A stretch of DNA of 58,033 nucleotides, taken from assembly GCF_900089955.1 (NCBI RefSeq), contig NZ_FLQX01000110.1:1-58033 (forward strand), read 5' to 3'. A model generated the notes under the pieces. It was not told the origin of the DNA. It worked only from the letters and a program-made list of their open reading frames with translations, and searched no databases. The position numbers were made by a program, and so were the translations under genes. This DNA is from Candidatus Accumulibacter aalborgensis (GTDB lineage Bacteria > Pseudomonadota > Gammaproteobacteria > Burkholderiales > Rhodocyclaceae). How positions within the stretch are numbered: the stretch's first letter is position 1; each line of letters begins with the position of its first letter. Shown piece by piece: positions 8,055-17,189 of the stretch.

Positions 8055-9533
8055 TCACAGCGTCTTCATGTACTCCACCAGCGCGTCCTTTTCGTCGCCT
8101 GACAACGCGGTACCGAACTCGTGGCCGTAGTTGCCGCCACCCTTGCTTCTCGTGTCGAGCCGCGTGCCGATACGCTGTGCCTCGGGGCCATCGGTCACGA
8201 AGCCCACCCTAGTCTGGTCATACACATCGTAACCGCGCCAGAATACCTTGGGGCGTTCGGCTGCCGGTTCGAGCAGATCACGCAGGGTGGGGACCGAACC
8301 GTTGTGCAGGTACGGGGCTTTCAGCCAGATACCGTCGAGGAAGGCAGCGACATAGCCCTTCAGGTCTTCCTCCACCAGGCCGCGGCGCTCGAGGCCCATT
8401 TCCTTGACCACCTGGTTGGCCTTGATCGCGGCGCCCTTGTTCCAGGAATCGAGGCGCCCGCGGTCGGTACCGACTTCGGCCAGAGCCAGCGGCCGTCCGG
8501 TCAGTTCGCTGGCGTGACAGCCGGCACAGTTCGCGTCGAACAGCGTTTTGCCGGCAGCGGCCCTGGCCGCGTCGATGGGGAACGGGTACCTGGGGGACGG
8601 CATTTCCGAGAGGTAAGCGTGCAGCCATTTGACCTGCTCGACGAAATCATCCTTGTCTGCCGGTGGGGCGCCGAGCAGGCCGAGGGCCGAGTCCATGATC
8701 ACCGAGTAGGCGTCGTTGCTGTCGCCGGCATAGTTCATGCGGTGGCCCTTGTCCCAGACGTACTTCTTCAGGTTCCATACCGAGGGCATGTCGGTCGGGC
8801 CGAAGGAGTCATCCATCGGGGCTCGGATCATGAAGTACTTGGTGAGGTTCATCGCGTCGTCGCGGCCCCGACCCCAGTCGGGAAAGTCCTGGCGGTAGAT
8901 CCAGGCGAACTGGGCCTCGCGTTCAAGCAGGCGCTTCCTGGTGATCGGGATGATGAAGAAACGGTAGAGCAGTTTGTCGATGACATCGAGGTCGGTCACC
9001 CGGTTGATCTCGGCCATCAGGATGTCGGCGTTGAAGCGCGGGTCCTTGGCGCAGTCGATGAGATAGCGAAAGAAGCCCTCGACGTTGGTGGTATGGGCCG
9101 CGCCGCCGACGACGAAAACCGGGTCGGCATCGGGCGTCGCACGGTAGCTGGTGGTGTGGCAGACGGCGCAGTTGTTGCCCACCCGCGGGAAGCCGATGAT
9201 TTTATTCGTGAAGCCCACCGGCAGTTCCTGGCCCTCCTCCCAGGGAACGCCCAGCGCAGCGTAGCCACCGGGAATCACCTTGCCGTCCTGGGTAAGCTTT
9301 TCGGGAAAAATTCGCGGCAGGACGTAGAAGATCCAGTAGGGAACGCCGGCGTCGTGCTCGGCGCCGATCGACCCGTACTTGAAACGCATCTCTGGCGTGG
9401 CGGTCACCCAGTCGGGCTGCGGATGTTCGCGGAAGCCGCGGTCGTAGCCGATCCAGGCGCCGACGATGGCGATCACGATAACGACGAGGACGATGATCTT
9501 GAACCAGATCCTGGAGAAGAAGTTGCTCATCAT
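8055..9533 (-). CDS. Di-haem c-type cytochrome, RoxA/peroxidase-like (cluster gene 5)
   Basis: Membrane-anchored periplasmic protein of 492 residues with an N-terminal helix (about 9-29). Two haem c sites are present, CAVCH (122-126) and CAGCH (336-340), and a conserved APYLHNGSVPTL at 406-417. That last motif, next to the second haem, is shared with di-haem peroxidases and rubber-oxygenase (RoxA)-like proteins. It is clearly a paralogue of the next upstream gene: same order of motifs, same FKYGS..GEH opening. Two adjacent ATGs; GAGGG precedes them. Last gene of a five-gene operon. The electron partner and substrate are unknown; peroxidase, oxygenase or electron-transfer roles are all possible. 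Confidence 0.85.
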   Translation of the reverse strand: MMSNFFSRIWFKIIVLVVIVIAIVGAWIGYDRGFREHPQPDWVTATPEMRFKYGSIGAEHDAGVPYWIFYVLPRIFPEKLTQDGKVIPGGYAALGVPWEEGQELPVGFTNKIIGFPRVGNNCAVCHTTSYRATPDADPVFVVGGAAHTTNVEGFFRYLIDCAKDPRFNADILMAEINRVTDLDVIDKLLYRFFIIPITRKRLLEREAQFAWIYRQDFPDWGRGRDDAMNLTKYFMIRAPMDDSFGPTDMPSVWNLKKYVWDKGHRMNYAGDSNDAYSVIMDSALGLLGAPPADKDDFVEQVKWLHAYLSEMPSPRYPFPIDAARAAAGKTLFDANCAGCHASELTGRPLALAEVGTDRGRLDSWNKGAAIKANQVVKEMGLERRGLVEEDLKGYVAAFLDGIWLKAPYLHNGSVPTLRDLLEPAAERPKVFWRGYDVYDQTRVGFVTDGPEAQRIGTRLDTRSKGGGNYGHEFGTALSGDEKDALVEYMKTL

Positions 9534-9540
9534 TGAACCC

Positions 9541-11058
9541 TCAGAAAGTCTTCAGGAACTCGACCAGCGCGGTCTTGTCGGCGGGGCTGAGGTCGGTGCC
9601 GTAGTCCTTGCCTTCGTGGCCGCCGTTGCCGTTGCCCAGCACCGCGGTGTCGAGGCGGAAGAACTTGTGGCCGTTGGCTTCCGGCTGATCGGAGACGAAG
9701 CCGACCTTGGCCGGGTCGTAGACGTCGTTGCCGCGATAGAAGGCCGCGGGTCGCCTGGCCGCCGGCTCAAGCAGGTCGCGCAGGCTGGGCACCGAGCCGT
9801 TGTGCAGGTAGGGCGCTCGCAGCCACAGTCCGTCGAGCGGCATGTTGGCGTAGCCGAAGGTCTTCCGGAAATGCGTGAAGCGCCACGGGTAGCCGGCGTA
9901 AAGCGTGGCCTGGTTCACCGCCAGGGTGTGGGTGTAGGAGTCGAGCCGCCGCCGGTCGGTGCCGATGGCGCCCAGAGGCGTCACCTGGCCGACATATTCG
10001 CCGCTGAAATCGCTGCCCGAGGCACCGTGGCAGGCAGAGCAATACGCCTGGTAGATCGGTTCGCCGCGGGCTGCCAAATGGCTATCGATGGGGAAGAACT
10101 GGCTGAAGAGGGGAGGCGTCGCGTCCATGATCCAGTCCTCGACCCGGCGGATGCGCGCCAGGTCGATGGTCGGCGGCGTCGTTCCGGTGCCGAAGGCAGC
10201 GCTCTTGTTGCGCTCCTCGACATTGGTATTGTTGCCGTCCCAGTGCAGTTGCATCTCGTGCGGCTCCTTGCGCTGGCGTTGCCGCCAGAGCGAGGGAAAA
10301 TCCGCCGGCCCGTTGAACTCGCTGGGGTCGAGATGCGCCATGGGGAAGTTGAAGATCACTTTGGCCGAGTTGAACGTGTCGACCCGTCCGGGGCCCCATT
10401 CCTCCTGGTCGAACACCCACTTGAAACGTCCGGCCAGGGCCAGCACCCGATCGCGCATGATCGCGATGGCCACGGGATAGACGACGTAGCGGTCGAGCAG
10501 GTCGAGTTGCCCGCCCTGGCGCTCGATTTCCGGCATGATGAATTCCTTGGAGAATTTCGCATCGGCGGCGCAGCGGAAGAAAAACTCCTCGAACCCCTTC
10601 ATGTTGAAAGTGGCGGCGGGCATGCCGAGAACGATGGTCGGTGGCTGGTCGGCTGCGGTGCGCACGGTGCTGGTATGGCAGACGGCGCAATTGACGAAGA
10701 CCCGGTCAATCCCCTGGTAGCGGCGACGGGATGTCCCCACCGGGACATCCTTGTCGCTGCCGTCGGAATTTTTCTCGTAGACCATTCCCAGCGACTGGTA
10801 ACCCTTGCCAGGCAAGTACTGGGGGCAGACATCGGGCAAGGCTCGCCAGATCCAGTAAGGGAAGCCCATTTCGTGCTCGCCGCCGGTAGACCCGTACTTG
10901 AAGTGTTCGGTCGGACTGTCGTAATCGACCGCGACGTCGCCGCCGAAGCGTTGCACCAGCCAGATCCCGATCAACGTCGGCAGCGCCACAATGACGATCA
11001 AGAGGATGAGAAAGCGCCGCCTCCAGGGGTTCGCGGCTTGTGCGTGGTCGTCGTTCAT
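9541..11058 (-). CDS. Di-haem c-type cytochrome, RoxA/peroxidase-like (cluster gene 4)
   Basis: Membrane-anchored periplasmic protein of 505 residues, paralogue of the next gene. N-terminal helix at about 15-36. Haem motifs are CAVCH (124-128) and CSACH (340-344), with APYLHNGSVPSL at 415-426. I chose ATG 11058 over an upstream in-frame start because GGGGGAAA lies at the right distance before it and would otherwise be coding. Separated from the following gene by 7 bp and from the preceding one by 25 bp, so co-transcribed. Heterologous insertions between the two haem domains make it longer than classical bacterial cytochrome c peroxidases. Confidence 0.85.
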   Translation of the reverse strand: MNDDHAQAANPWRRRFLILLIVIVALPTLIGIWLVQRFGGDVAVDYDSPTEHFKYGSTGGEHEMGFPYWIWRALPDVCPQYLPGKGYQSLGMVYEKNSDGSDKDVPVGTSRRRYQGIDRVFVNCAVCHTSTVRTAADQPPTIVLGMPAATFNMKGFEEFFFRCAADAKFSKEFIMPEIERQGGQLDLLDRYVVYPVAIAIMRDRVLALAGRFKWVFDQEEWGPGRVDTFNSAKVIFNFPMAHLDPSEFNGPADFPSLWRQRQRKEPHEMQLHWDGNNTNVEERNKSAAFGTGTTPPTIDLARIRRVEDWIMDATPPLFSQFFPIDSHLAARGEPIYQAYCSACHGASGSDFSGEYVGQVTPLGAIGTDRRRLDSYTHTLAVNQATLYAGYPWRFTHFRKTFGYANMPLDGLWLRAPYLHNGSVPSLRDLLEPAARRPAAFYRGNDVYDPAKVGFVSDQPEANGHKFFRLDTAVLGNGNGGHEGKDYGTDLSPADKTALVEFLKTF

Positions 11059-11083
11059 GGTGCTTTCCCCCACTGATGGTGCG

Positions 11084-13243
11084 TTAGTGCGGCGGCAGGC
11101 ACGGCCGCAGGGCTTCGTAGCCGCCGGCGAGCATGGCTTTCAACTGCGGCGGGTGGCCGGTTTCGCCGTGCAGCCAGTCCTCGACCAGAGTCAACAAGAC
11201 GGCCCGCGCCGGGCTCTCCCGCCAGGCTCTGGCATCGGTCGCGAAAGCCGGCAACACGCTGGCCGGCGGCATCGGCGTCTTTTCCCGCTGCTCCTGCGCC
11301 ACGTCGGCCATGGCCAGGCGGACGTAGATGCGCGGCGCGCAGTGGCGGAGTTTGCTGGCCACCTCGGCTGGGCCGCCCTGGAGGAAATTCGGCGGGAAGG
11401 TCTCGGCCGTCTGATGACAGGCGGCGCAGTAGGGGTGAAAAGCGCGCGCCGCCGTTTCGCCGGCGGCTCCCGGCGACTGGCCGGAGGCCACGGCGGGCAC
11501 TTCCAGCTCGGGCGGCAGCAGCAAGCGTGCCGCCTGGCAACAGGGCGTCGGAGCACCTGCGCCGAGTTCGGCGAAGAGTGCGGCGAAGAGCTTCTCGCGC
11601 GGCAAGGGGGCTGGCGCGAACAGCGTCGCCGCTTCGGGGCCGGCGGCCAGGCGGTCGATGGCCTGCTCCAGAACGGGGAATTCCTGGCGGATTTCCACGC
11701 TCGCCTCGCCGCTATAGTCGGACGAAGTGGGGTCAGCTCCGCGGCGGAATTCGATGCGGCCGATGGCGTTGCCCTCCGCGGTGCGCGCTGGGCGACCTCC
11801 TGCCTGCGCCAGCAGGGTCGCCCGGCTGGGCGTCGCCTGGCCAATGAGCATCAGTTCCAGGTTGTTCAGCGCAGTGCCGCCGGGTAGCGTCAGGCGCGTC
11901 AGTTGCCCACCAGTCGGTCGTCCGGAGTGCAGGAAAAGCGATCCTTCGAGCAGCATCCCTCCTTTCGCTGCGCAGCGCAGTGCCCAGCGCGAAGCCGGCA
12001 CGCTGGCGTCGATGCGACACGGTAGCGTCACCCGCAGCGGCGCGGTTGGCGTCCGGGCCAGGGAGCTTTCCAGCCTCAGCCGGTCGGGATCGGCGACAAA
12101 CTCGGCCAGGCCGGTGACCAGCTGGCGCAGTCCATCGGGGTCATCGGCCTGCCAGCTTCCCCGTGGCGGGCGCGGCAGCAGAGGATCGAAGCGCGCCGGC
12201 ACATGCGCGAGGGCCAACTGGCCAGCGCGGTCTGGCGGCCAGTTGGCCACGCCCTGTAGCGGATTGCGGTTGGGGATGTCGGGATTGCCGGCGGCCAGGC
12301 CGCCTGGCCAGCGGCGGCGGCCCTCGTCGCGCAGCGGAGCGGCAACGGTCTGTTCGAATCGGGCATCCGGCGCCCAGGGCTGGCCGCCGGAGAGCGCATG
12401 GCGCAAGGCGGCGGCGAACAAGCCGGCGCGGCAGCGCTGGGCGGCGCGATCGGTCGCGCCGCAGCCTTCGCGCCACAGGTGCTGGGTCAGGGCAAAGCCG
12501 TTGGCTCGTTCGGTGGCGTTGTCGATGGCGTAGGGGATGTCGATTCCCCGCTCGGGCGCAATGCCGTAAAAGCGCCGGCCACTGGCCAGCAGCAGGGCTG
12601 CAACCTGGGGATTGGCGTTGGTCTCGTCCCACAGCGCGCGGGAGAAGATCGGCGAGCCGTTCTGATGACAGGCGAAGCAGAGCGTGCGATTGGCATAGAT
12701 CACCCTCGGTTTGCCGCCGGCCCGGTAGTCCTTGACCAATTGGAATTCGAAGCGGCCGGCATCCTCGTTGTAACTGATGATCTCCAGGATTGCCGACTTT
12801 TCCTGATAGCCGATGTAGAGCCGATCCTTGAGCAGGGGCGCAGCCGCGGTGGCTGGTTGGCGATCGATGGCGACCACCACCCGCGGGTAGGCGAAGTAGT
12901 CCGGTGCGGCCGCCGTGCGCTGCAGCGAGCGACCCAACGGAATGAGTACCCGCTTGGCAGGTGGCAGAGCGCTGGCCGGGTCGCTTTGCAACTGGGCGTC
13001 GAGCCGCGCCAGCAGAAGCTCGAAAGGGAAAGGCAGGTCGATTTTCGTCTGCCCGCCGCGCGTCACGGCAAAAATCCGGTCGAACAGCGAGCGGCCGCGG
13101 CTGGGGAGATTCTCGCCGGGGTCGGCCGGGTCGACGACCCGGACCGGGGTCGGCAGTTCAGCCGCCAGCACCTGCACCACGGCTGCCCAGGCGCAGACAA
13201 GGCCCAGCAGGCCAGTCAGAAGGGCTTTGCGCGGGCTCATCAC
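11084..13243 (-). CDS. Large di-haem c-type cytochrome (cluster gene 3)
   Basis: Secreted protein of 719 residues with a signal peptide (about 1-28, ending VLAAEL). Two haem sites are widely spaced, CFACH (189-193) and CAACH (606-610). The first lies in a domain of unknown family with the motif RVIYANRTLCFACHQNGSP; the second opens a typical class I cytochrome c-like tail. The region between (about 200-600) has no motif I recognise. Two adjacent ATG codons (MMSPRK). It sits between a lipoprotein gene and the two RoxA-like paralogues. Function unknown; probably part of the same periplasmic electron-transfer pathway. Confidence 0.8.
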   Translation of the reverse strand: MMSPRKALLTGLLGLVCAWAAVVQVLAAELPTPVRVVDPADPGENLPSRGRSLFDRIFAVTRGGQTKIDLPFPFELLLARLDAQLQSDPASALPPAKRVLIPLGRSLQRTAAAPDYFAYPRVVVAIDRQPATAAAPLLKDRLYIGYQEKSAILEIISYNEDAGRFEFQLVKDYRAGGKPRVIYANRTLCFACHQNGSPIFSRALWDETNANPQVAALLLASGRRFYGIAPERGIDIPYAIDNATERANGFALTQHLWREGCGATDRAAQRCRAGLFAAALRHALSGGQPWAPDARFEQTVAAPLRDEGRRRWPGGLAAGNPDIPNRNPLQGVANWPPDRAGQLALAHVPARFDPLLPRPPRGSWQADDPDGLRQLVTGLAEFVADPDRLRLESSLARTPTAPLRVTLPCRIDASVPASRWALRCAAKGGMLLEGSLFLHSGRPTGGQLTRLTLPGGTALNNLELMLIGQATPSRATLLAQAGGRPARTAEGNAIGRIEFRRGADPTSSDYSGEASVEIRQEFPVLEQAIDRLAAGPEAATLFAPAPLPREKLFAALFAELGAGAPTPCCQAARLLLPPELEVPAVASGQSPGAAGETAARAFHPYCAACHQTAETFPPNFLQGGPAEVASKLRHCAPRIYVRLAMADVAQEQREKTPMPPASVLPAFATDARAWRESPARAVLLTLVEDWLHGETGHPPQLKAMLAGGYEALRPCLPPH

Positions 13244-13290
13244 GGGTTCCCATACTCGGCGGCCCGGTGTGCCGGTCAGGGTGACGATGA

Positions 13291-13342
13291 AAGTCGCGCA
13301 AGCGACTCACGAACCTCCCCTCTCCCGCACGCGGGAGAGGGG
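13291..13342. repeat. Two hairpins in the cytochrome cluster, one REP-like
   Basis: A small hairpin AGTCGC-GCAA-GCGACT starts at 13291. It is followed by CCCCTCTCCCGC / GCGGGAGAGGGG (13317-13328 with 13331-13342), a 12-bp stem with a very short loop. The second resembles a dispersed proteobacterial palindrome. It lies between cluster genes 2 and 3 and may set different transcript levels for upstream and downstream genes. Confidence 0.65.
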
Positions 13343-13395
13343 TTGGGGGTGAGGGAAACGGTCATGATTTTTATTATCGGGTGTGTCTTGAGAAG

Positions 13396-14283
13396 TCACG
13401 ACCGTTTGGCGGCGACCACAGAGCGCGTTTGGGTGCCCGGCCAGCAGTCTTCCTGCACCTTGCCGCCGTTGACGAAATCCTGCCGCGCCTTGTCGTCGGT
13501 GGCCTTGTCGTAGAGCGTGAAATTGAGCGCGAAGCCGCGGTCCAGGTAAGCCCGGCCGAGGTAGAAACCGGGGCGGATCATGCGGATTTCGTCGCGCACC
13601 TTGAGGCCGCGCCGGCCGGCCAGGTAATCCGGGTTTTCCTGATAGCCGGGGATGTCATCGGTGAACAGGTAGTCGATGATGATCGATTCCCGCCGGGCGT
13701 CGAGCAGGCTCTGGCCGCAGTAGAGCTTGGCCGGGAAGAGCAGCCAGGTGTCCTTGCCGCCATAGCTCATTTTCCTGGGTTCGCCTTCGACCAGGCCGAC
13801 CTTCTTCAGCACCGACAGATCGTCGATCCGGTTACGCAACACTCGCTCGTCGCGGAAAAAAACCTTGCCCCGCCACAGCGCTTCGCCGATGTCCTCGATG
13901 ACCAGCCCCTTGAGATGCAGAGCGGTGCCGGCAAAACCGCCGACCACCTCGGAAAGGCGGAACTTGCCGCTGCTCCCTTTGGGCAGCAGGATGCGGCCGT
14001 CGAAAGCGCCATCGGGAATCGGGCCGGCGGGCAGGCGCGCGTAGATCTGGTCGAGCTGTTCCTGGTCGAAGGTGGCCAGGTAGTCCGGCGTGATCTTCGC
14101 CAGTTCAACCGCAGCGATGGGGTACTTGTAGTCGACCTGCGCCAGATCCATCTTCGTCTGGTAGCCCTTGTCGTAGGGGGCGAAAGCGATGGTCGGCGGT
14201 TCCGGCTGGCTGCACGAGGCCAGCGCCAATGCCGCAAGCACGCTCGGACCTGCGCGCAGAATGAAGGTGCCCGGCAGTCCCAT
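13396..14283 (-). CDS. Conserved lipoprotein without haem (cluster gene 2)
   Basis: Protein of 295 residues with a lipoprotein signal: hydrophobic stretch then LAALALASC, lipidation at Cys24. The mature protein has no CXXCH motif and no enzyme domain I recognise. It is rich in charged beta-type segments and contains only two further cysteines, in KLYCGQ and EDCWPG. ATG 14283 was chosen because GGGAG lies 8 nt upstream; the longer reading has an Arg/Ser-rich extension without support. It starts 20 bp after the stop of cluster gene 1. Probably an envelope-anchored accessory or scaffold of the cytochromes. Confidence 0.8.
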   Translation of the reverse strand: MGLPGTFILRAGPSVLAALALASCSQPEPPTIAFAPYDKGYQTKMDLAQVDYKYPIAAVELAKITPDYLATFDQEQLDQIYARLPAGPIPDGAFDGRILLPKGSSGKFRLSEVVGGFAGTALHLKGLVIEDIGEALWRGKVFFRDERVLRNRIDDLSVLKKVGLVEGEPRKMSYGGKDTWLLFPAKLYCGQSLLDARRESIIIDYLFTDDIPGYQENPDYLAGRRGLKVRDEIRMIRPGFYLGRAYLDRGFALNFTLYDKATDDKARQDFVNGGKVQEDCWPGTQTRSVVAAKRS

Positions 14284-14302
14284 GATGTGATCTCCCGTTT
14301 CC

Positions 14303-16915
14303 TTACAGCGTGGCGAGGAAGGCGGTGAGCGCCTTCTTGTCCGCCTCGGAGAGGTCCTCGCCAAAGCGGTGGCCCTCGTTCTCTATTTCCTGGCTGCAGG
14401 TCTCGTAGTTGGCGCTGATGAAATCCCGTTTTTCACGCAGGATATCGACGAAGCGCGACGGCTGTTTGAGGATCTCGTCGGCCATCGCCTGCAGGGTGGG
14501 CAGCAGGCCTTTCTTGCCGGCCGCTTCCAGACGCGCCGGGTCGCGCTTGGCGAGAAACAGGTCGTCCACCAGTTGCTTGTGCATCACGCCGTTGAGGAAG
14601 CCGGCGCTGCTGCCGGCCGGGATCTTCACCTGCCCGAAGCCGCCCAGCGGCTTCTCGATCTTGCCGTCGAGGGGCCGGATACCGACGTCGATGAGCAGAT
14701 CGCTGTTGGTCAGCGTGCGCTTGATTCCCCTGTCCTTCGGGTGCAGCAGGTCGGCCATCGACAGCTTGAACAGCTTGAAGCGGCCCTCGACGCTGGGGTC
14801 GTAGCGCAGGCAGTCGGGCTGCTTTTCGAGCAGCTTGCCATTGCTGTCCACGTAGCGGGCGCGATGGAAGTCGTTGCCCTTGTTGGCCGGTTGGCCGCAG
14901 ATTTCCGGCCCGATGGCGTTGTTGTGCATGAAGGGAGCGGTCGCCCAGACATTGATCAGCGAGACGTTGCGGTAATAGCCGCGACCGCCGTCCTTGAGTT
15001 CGACGCGCTCCGGGATGTCCGCTACCACCGGTCGATTGTGCACCGTGGCCGACGCGTATTCCATGTACAGGTGGCCGGGCTTGTGATTCGAGTGCAGTGC
15101 CCGGCAGCGGAAGGTGCCGACTTCGGTCACCGGTGTCGCCTGATCGTTGCCCAGGAAATCGGCCCGCACCTTGCGCGGATGCTGCTCGTTGGCGGCGGCA
15201 AAGTCGCGGTTCCTGAACGGACCGCCTGCGCTTTCCGGAATGCTCGAATGGCAGCGCGCGCAGTTGTCGGCAAAGACGGTCTGGCCGCGACTCACAGCGC
15301 CCTTGCCGAATTCCTTTTCCAGGTCGGCGACGAAATCCGCGCGGCTGTAAGTCGCCGCCGGATCGCTGGCCTGGCGGGCCTTGGCCATGGCGACCTGGAG
15401 GTCGGCCTCGTCCGATTCGGCCGAAGCGAAGAAGTCGAGCACGTTCTGCAGTCGATCCTCGATGGCCCGGAAATTCGGGCAGTCGCGCCGACACTGGCCG
15501 ATGTTGAAGGAGGTCTGCCCGAAGCCGCGCTGCGCCGGGTCCACCTGGCGCATGTCGGACAAGTGATTGACCCAGCACTGTTCGGAACACGAGCCGATAT
15601 TGAAATAAACCCGCTGGATGGCCTCGTGGGCGCCGATGGAATCCTCGCCGCCCTTCAGGATGTGATGAACGCCGGGCAGAACGACCCTCTGGCCGCCGAG
15701 ATTGACCACCGTGGTGTCGTCCTCGCGCGTGCTCTTCTGCCAGCACTTGCCGTTGCGGCCCGGTTCGCACCAGCACTTGTCCTCGTCTTTCTCAACGCCG
15801 CAGGAGTTGGTCTTGCGCCACTTGCTGACCGTCTCGCCCTTGAATACCGGCCGCTGGGCGACATTGATCAGCGCGTTGATGGTGCCCGGGTTGTTGATCT
15901 GGTCGTGCGAGATCGCCGATGTGTCCGTCGCTCCCGGCCGGGCGTGAGCGAACATCTGGTATTCCAGGCTGCTGATCGGCATGCCGGAACCCAGCAGTTC
16001 GGACATCCGGGTGTACTGGTTGCCGATCAGCCCCTTGATGTTCTCCCACTTGGGATGCGCCGGATCGGCAGGCGGGTTGAGCGGGTCGAAGGCGATGTGG
16101 CACGAGCCGCAGGACGTGCCGATGAGGAAGGGTGGTTCCACCGAGGCATCGGCGAGTTTGCTCACCCGCTGGTCCGATTCGATGCCGGTGGTAGTGGCCA
16201 TGAGGCGGCTGAATCCGGACCAGTTGGCCAGGTCGCCGTTCAGTTGTTTCCACTTGGCGGCGTCGAAACGGGGATTGGGAAACTTGCGGATACCGAGAGC
16301 GCCGGTGGATGTGCCGAACTTGAGATCGCAGGCCGAGTGCCGCTGATCTTCCTTGCCCGCCTGGCTGTGCGGGTCGTTCGCGTCCAGCGGCGCATCCTGC
16401 AGACCGCAGGCGGGGTCTACGTAGCCGGGCTTGCCGACGTACTTGAGCAGCACATCGTCGCCGGGGCACCAGTCGAAGCCGTAGGTTTCCTCGGCCGATT
16501 TCGCCGGGCAGTCTGCATCGCCGGGCTTGCAGCAGGCCGGGTCGTTGATGATTCCCCAGGCCCAGAAACGATCGTCGCGCTGATCGCCACGCAGGACACG
16601 GAACCAGTCCACCAGCACGCCGATGCGCTGCTGGAAGGTATAGGTATGAAAGCGGTCATTGCCAGCGGTGGCCTTGAACCAGATCAGGCGCCCGACACAT
16701 TCGGAGTCGTTCAGGCCCTCACGGGCGCAGGCCTCGTGGTAGGGCGCATCCTGATCGACGAGCGACGCTTCTGGAAGCGGCTTGGCGGGCGGCGCGGCGG
16801 CAACGACCGGCGCGTTTTCGGCGTGGGCGGGGCTCACGCCACGGCTCTGGAAAACGCCGACGCCGACGCCAAGAATAGCGGCTGCCGCAAAGGCAGCAAG
16901 CAGGGCACGTTTCAT
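14303..16915 (-). CDS. Large Cys-rich di-haem cytochrome (cluster gene 1)
   Basis: Exported protein of 870 residues, first gene of the operon. Signal peptide about 1-33. Haem motifs are CGSCH (269-273) and CARCH (552-556), with APFMHNNAIGP at 660-670 in the position of the APYLHNGS motif of genes 4 and 5. Between residues 60 and 480 there are many additional cysteines outside haem motifs, including ACC, CWC and SCSEQC, suggesting disulfides or a metal site. The ATG at 16915 has GGGAG at 8-nt spacing. C-terminus ends with a typical cytochrome-like helix (LSEADKKALTAFLATL), shared with gene 5. Likely a periplasmic oxidoreductase; substrate unknown. Confidence 0.85.
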   Translation of the reverse strand: MKRALLAAFAAAAILGVGVGVFQSRGVSPAHAENAPVVAAAPPAKPLPEASLVDQDAPYHEACAREGLNDSECVGRLIWFKATAGNDRFHTYTFQQRIGVLVDWFRVLRGDQRDDRFWAWGIINDPACCKPGDADCPAKSAEETYGFDWCPGDDVLLKYVGKPGYVDPACGLQDAPLDANDPHSQAGKEDQRHSACDLKFGTSTGALGIRKFPNPRFDAAKWKQLNGDLANWSGFSRLMATTTGIESDQRVSKLADASVEPPFLIGTSCGSCHIAFDPLNPPADPAHPKWENIKGLIGNQYTRMSELLGSGMPISSLEYQMFAHARPGATDTSAISHDQINNPGTINALINVAQRPVFKGETVSKWRKTNSCGVEKDEDKCWCEPGRNGKCWQKSTREDDTTVVNLGGQRVVLPGVHHILKGGEDSIGAHEAIQRVYFNIGSCSEQCWVNHLSDMRQVDPAQRGFGQTSFNIGQCRRDCPNFRAIEDRLQNVLDFFASAESDEADLQVAMAKARQASDPAATYSRADFVADLEKEFGKGAVSRGQTVFADNCARCHSSIPESAGGPFRNRDFAAANEQHPRKVRADFLGNDQATPVTEVGTFRCRALHSNHKPGHLYMEYASATVHNRPVVADIPERVELKDGGRGYYRNVSLINVWATAPFMHNNAIGPEICGQPANKGNDFHRARYVDSNGKLLEKQPDCLRYDPSVEGRFKLFKLSMADLLHPKDRGIKRTLTNSDLLIDVGIRPLDGKIEKPLGGFGQVKIPAGSSAGFLNGVMHKQLVDDLFLAKRDPARLEAAGKKGLLPTLQAMADEILKQPSRFVDILREKRDFISANYETCSQEIENEGHRFGEDLSEADKKALTAFLATL

Positions 16916-17189
16916 GCATTCTCTCCCGATGGACAAATGGCTGCGAAAGCCCCAAGGATGTGAAACTCAACGGCACTGCGAAGAGTATCTGTGGCCCTGC
17001 CGGCGCTGTCAACCGCAAGTCCATGGCGAGCTTGTGAAGACAGGTTGCCAGAAGTTGATTCCGCGCCACTGAAACGGGATACTTGTCGACGCGCCGCTGT
17101 GGATAGTTCCGACCACAACGGTGGTCGCCCTGCTCGAACTTGCCGGAATTTCCTATCCTTTCAAGCGCTTGAATCCGCGAGAACACATC

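Noticed and set aside
7760-8102. Short frames through the REP-like pair
   Set aside because: They are produced by the inverted repeats themselves and have no start signal or similarity.
14369-16963. Very long plus-strand reading frame antisense to cytochrome cluster gene 1
   Set aside because: High-GC codon bias opens the antisense frame; the minus strand has the signal peptide, two CXXCH motifs and a ribosome binding site. Similar antisense frames at 3749-5263, 8121-9536, 9466-11076 and 12398-13513 were rejected for the same reason.
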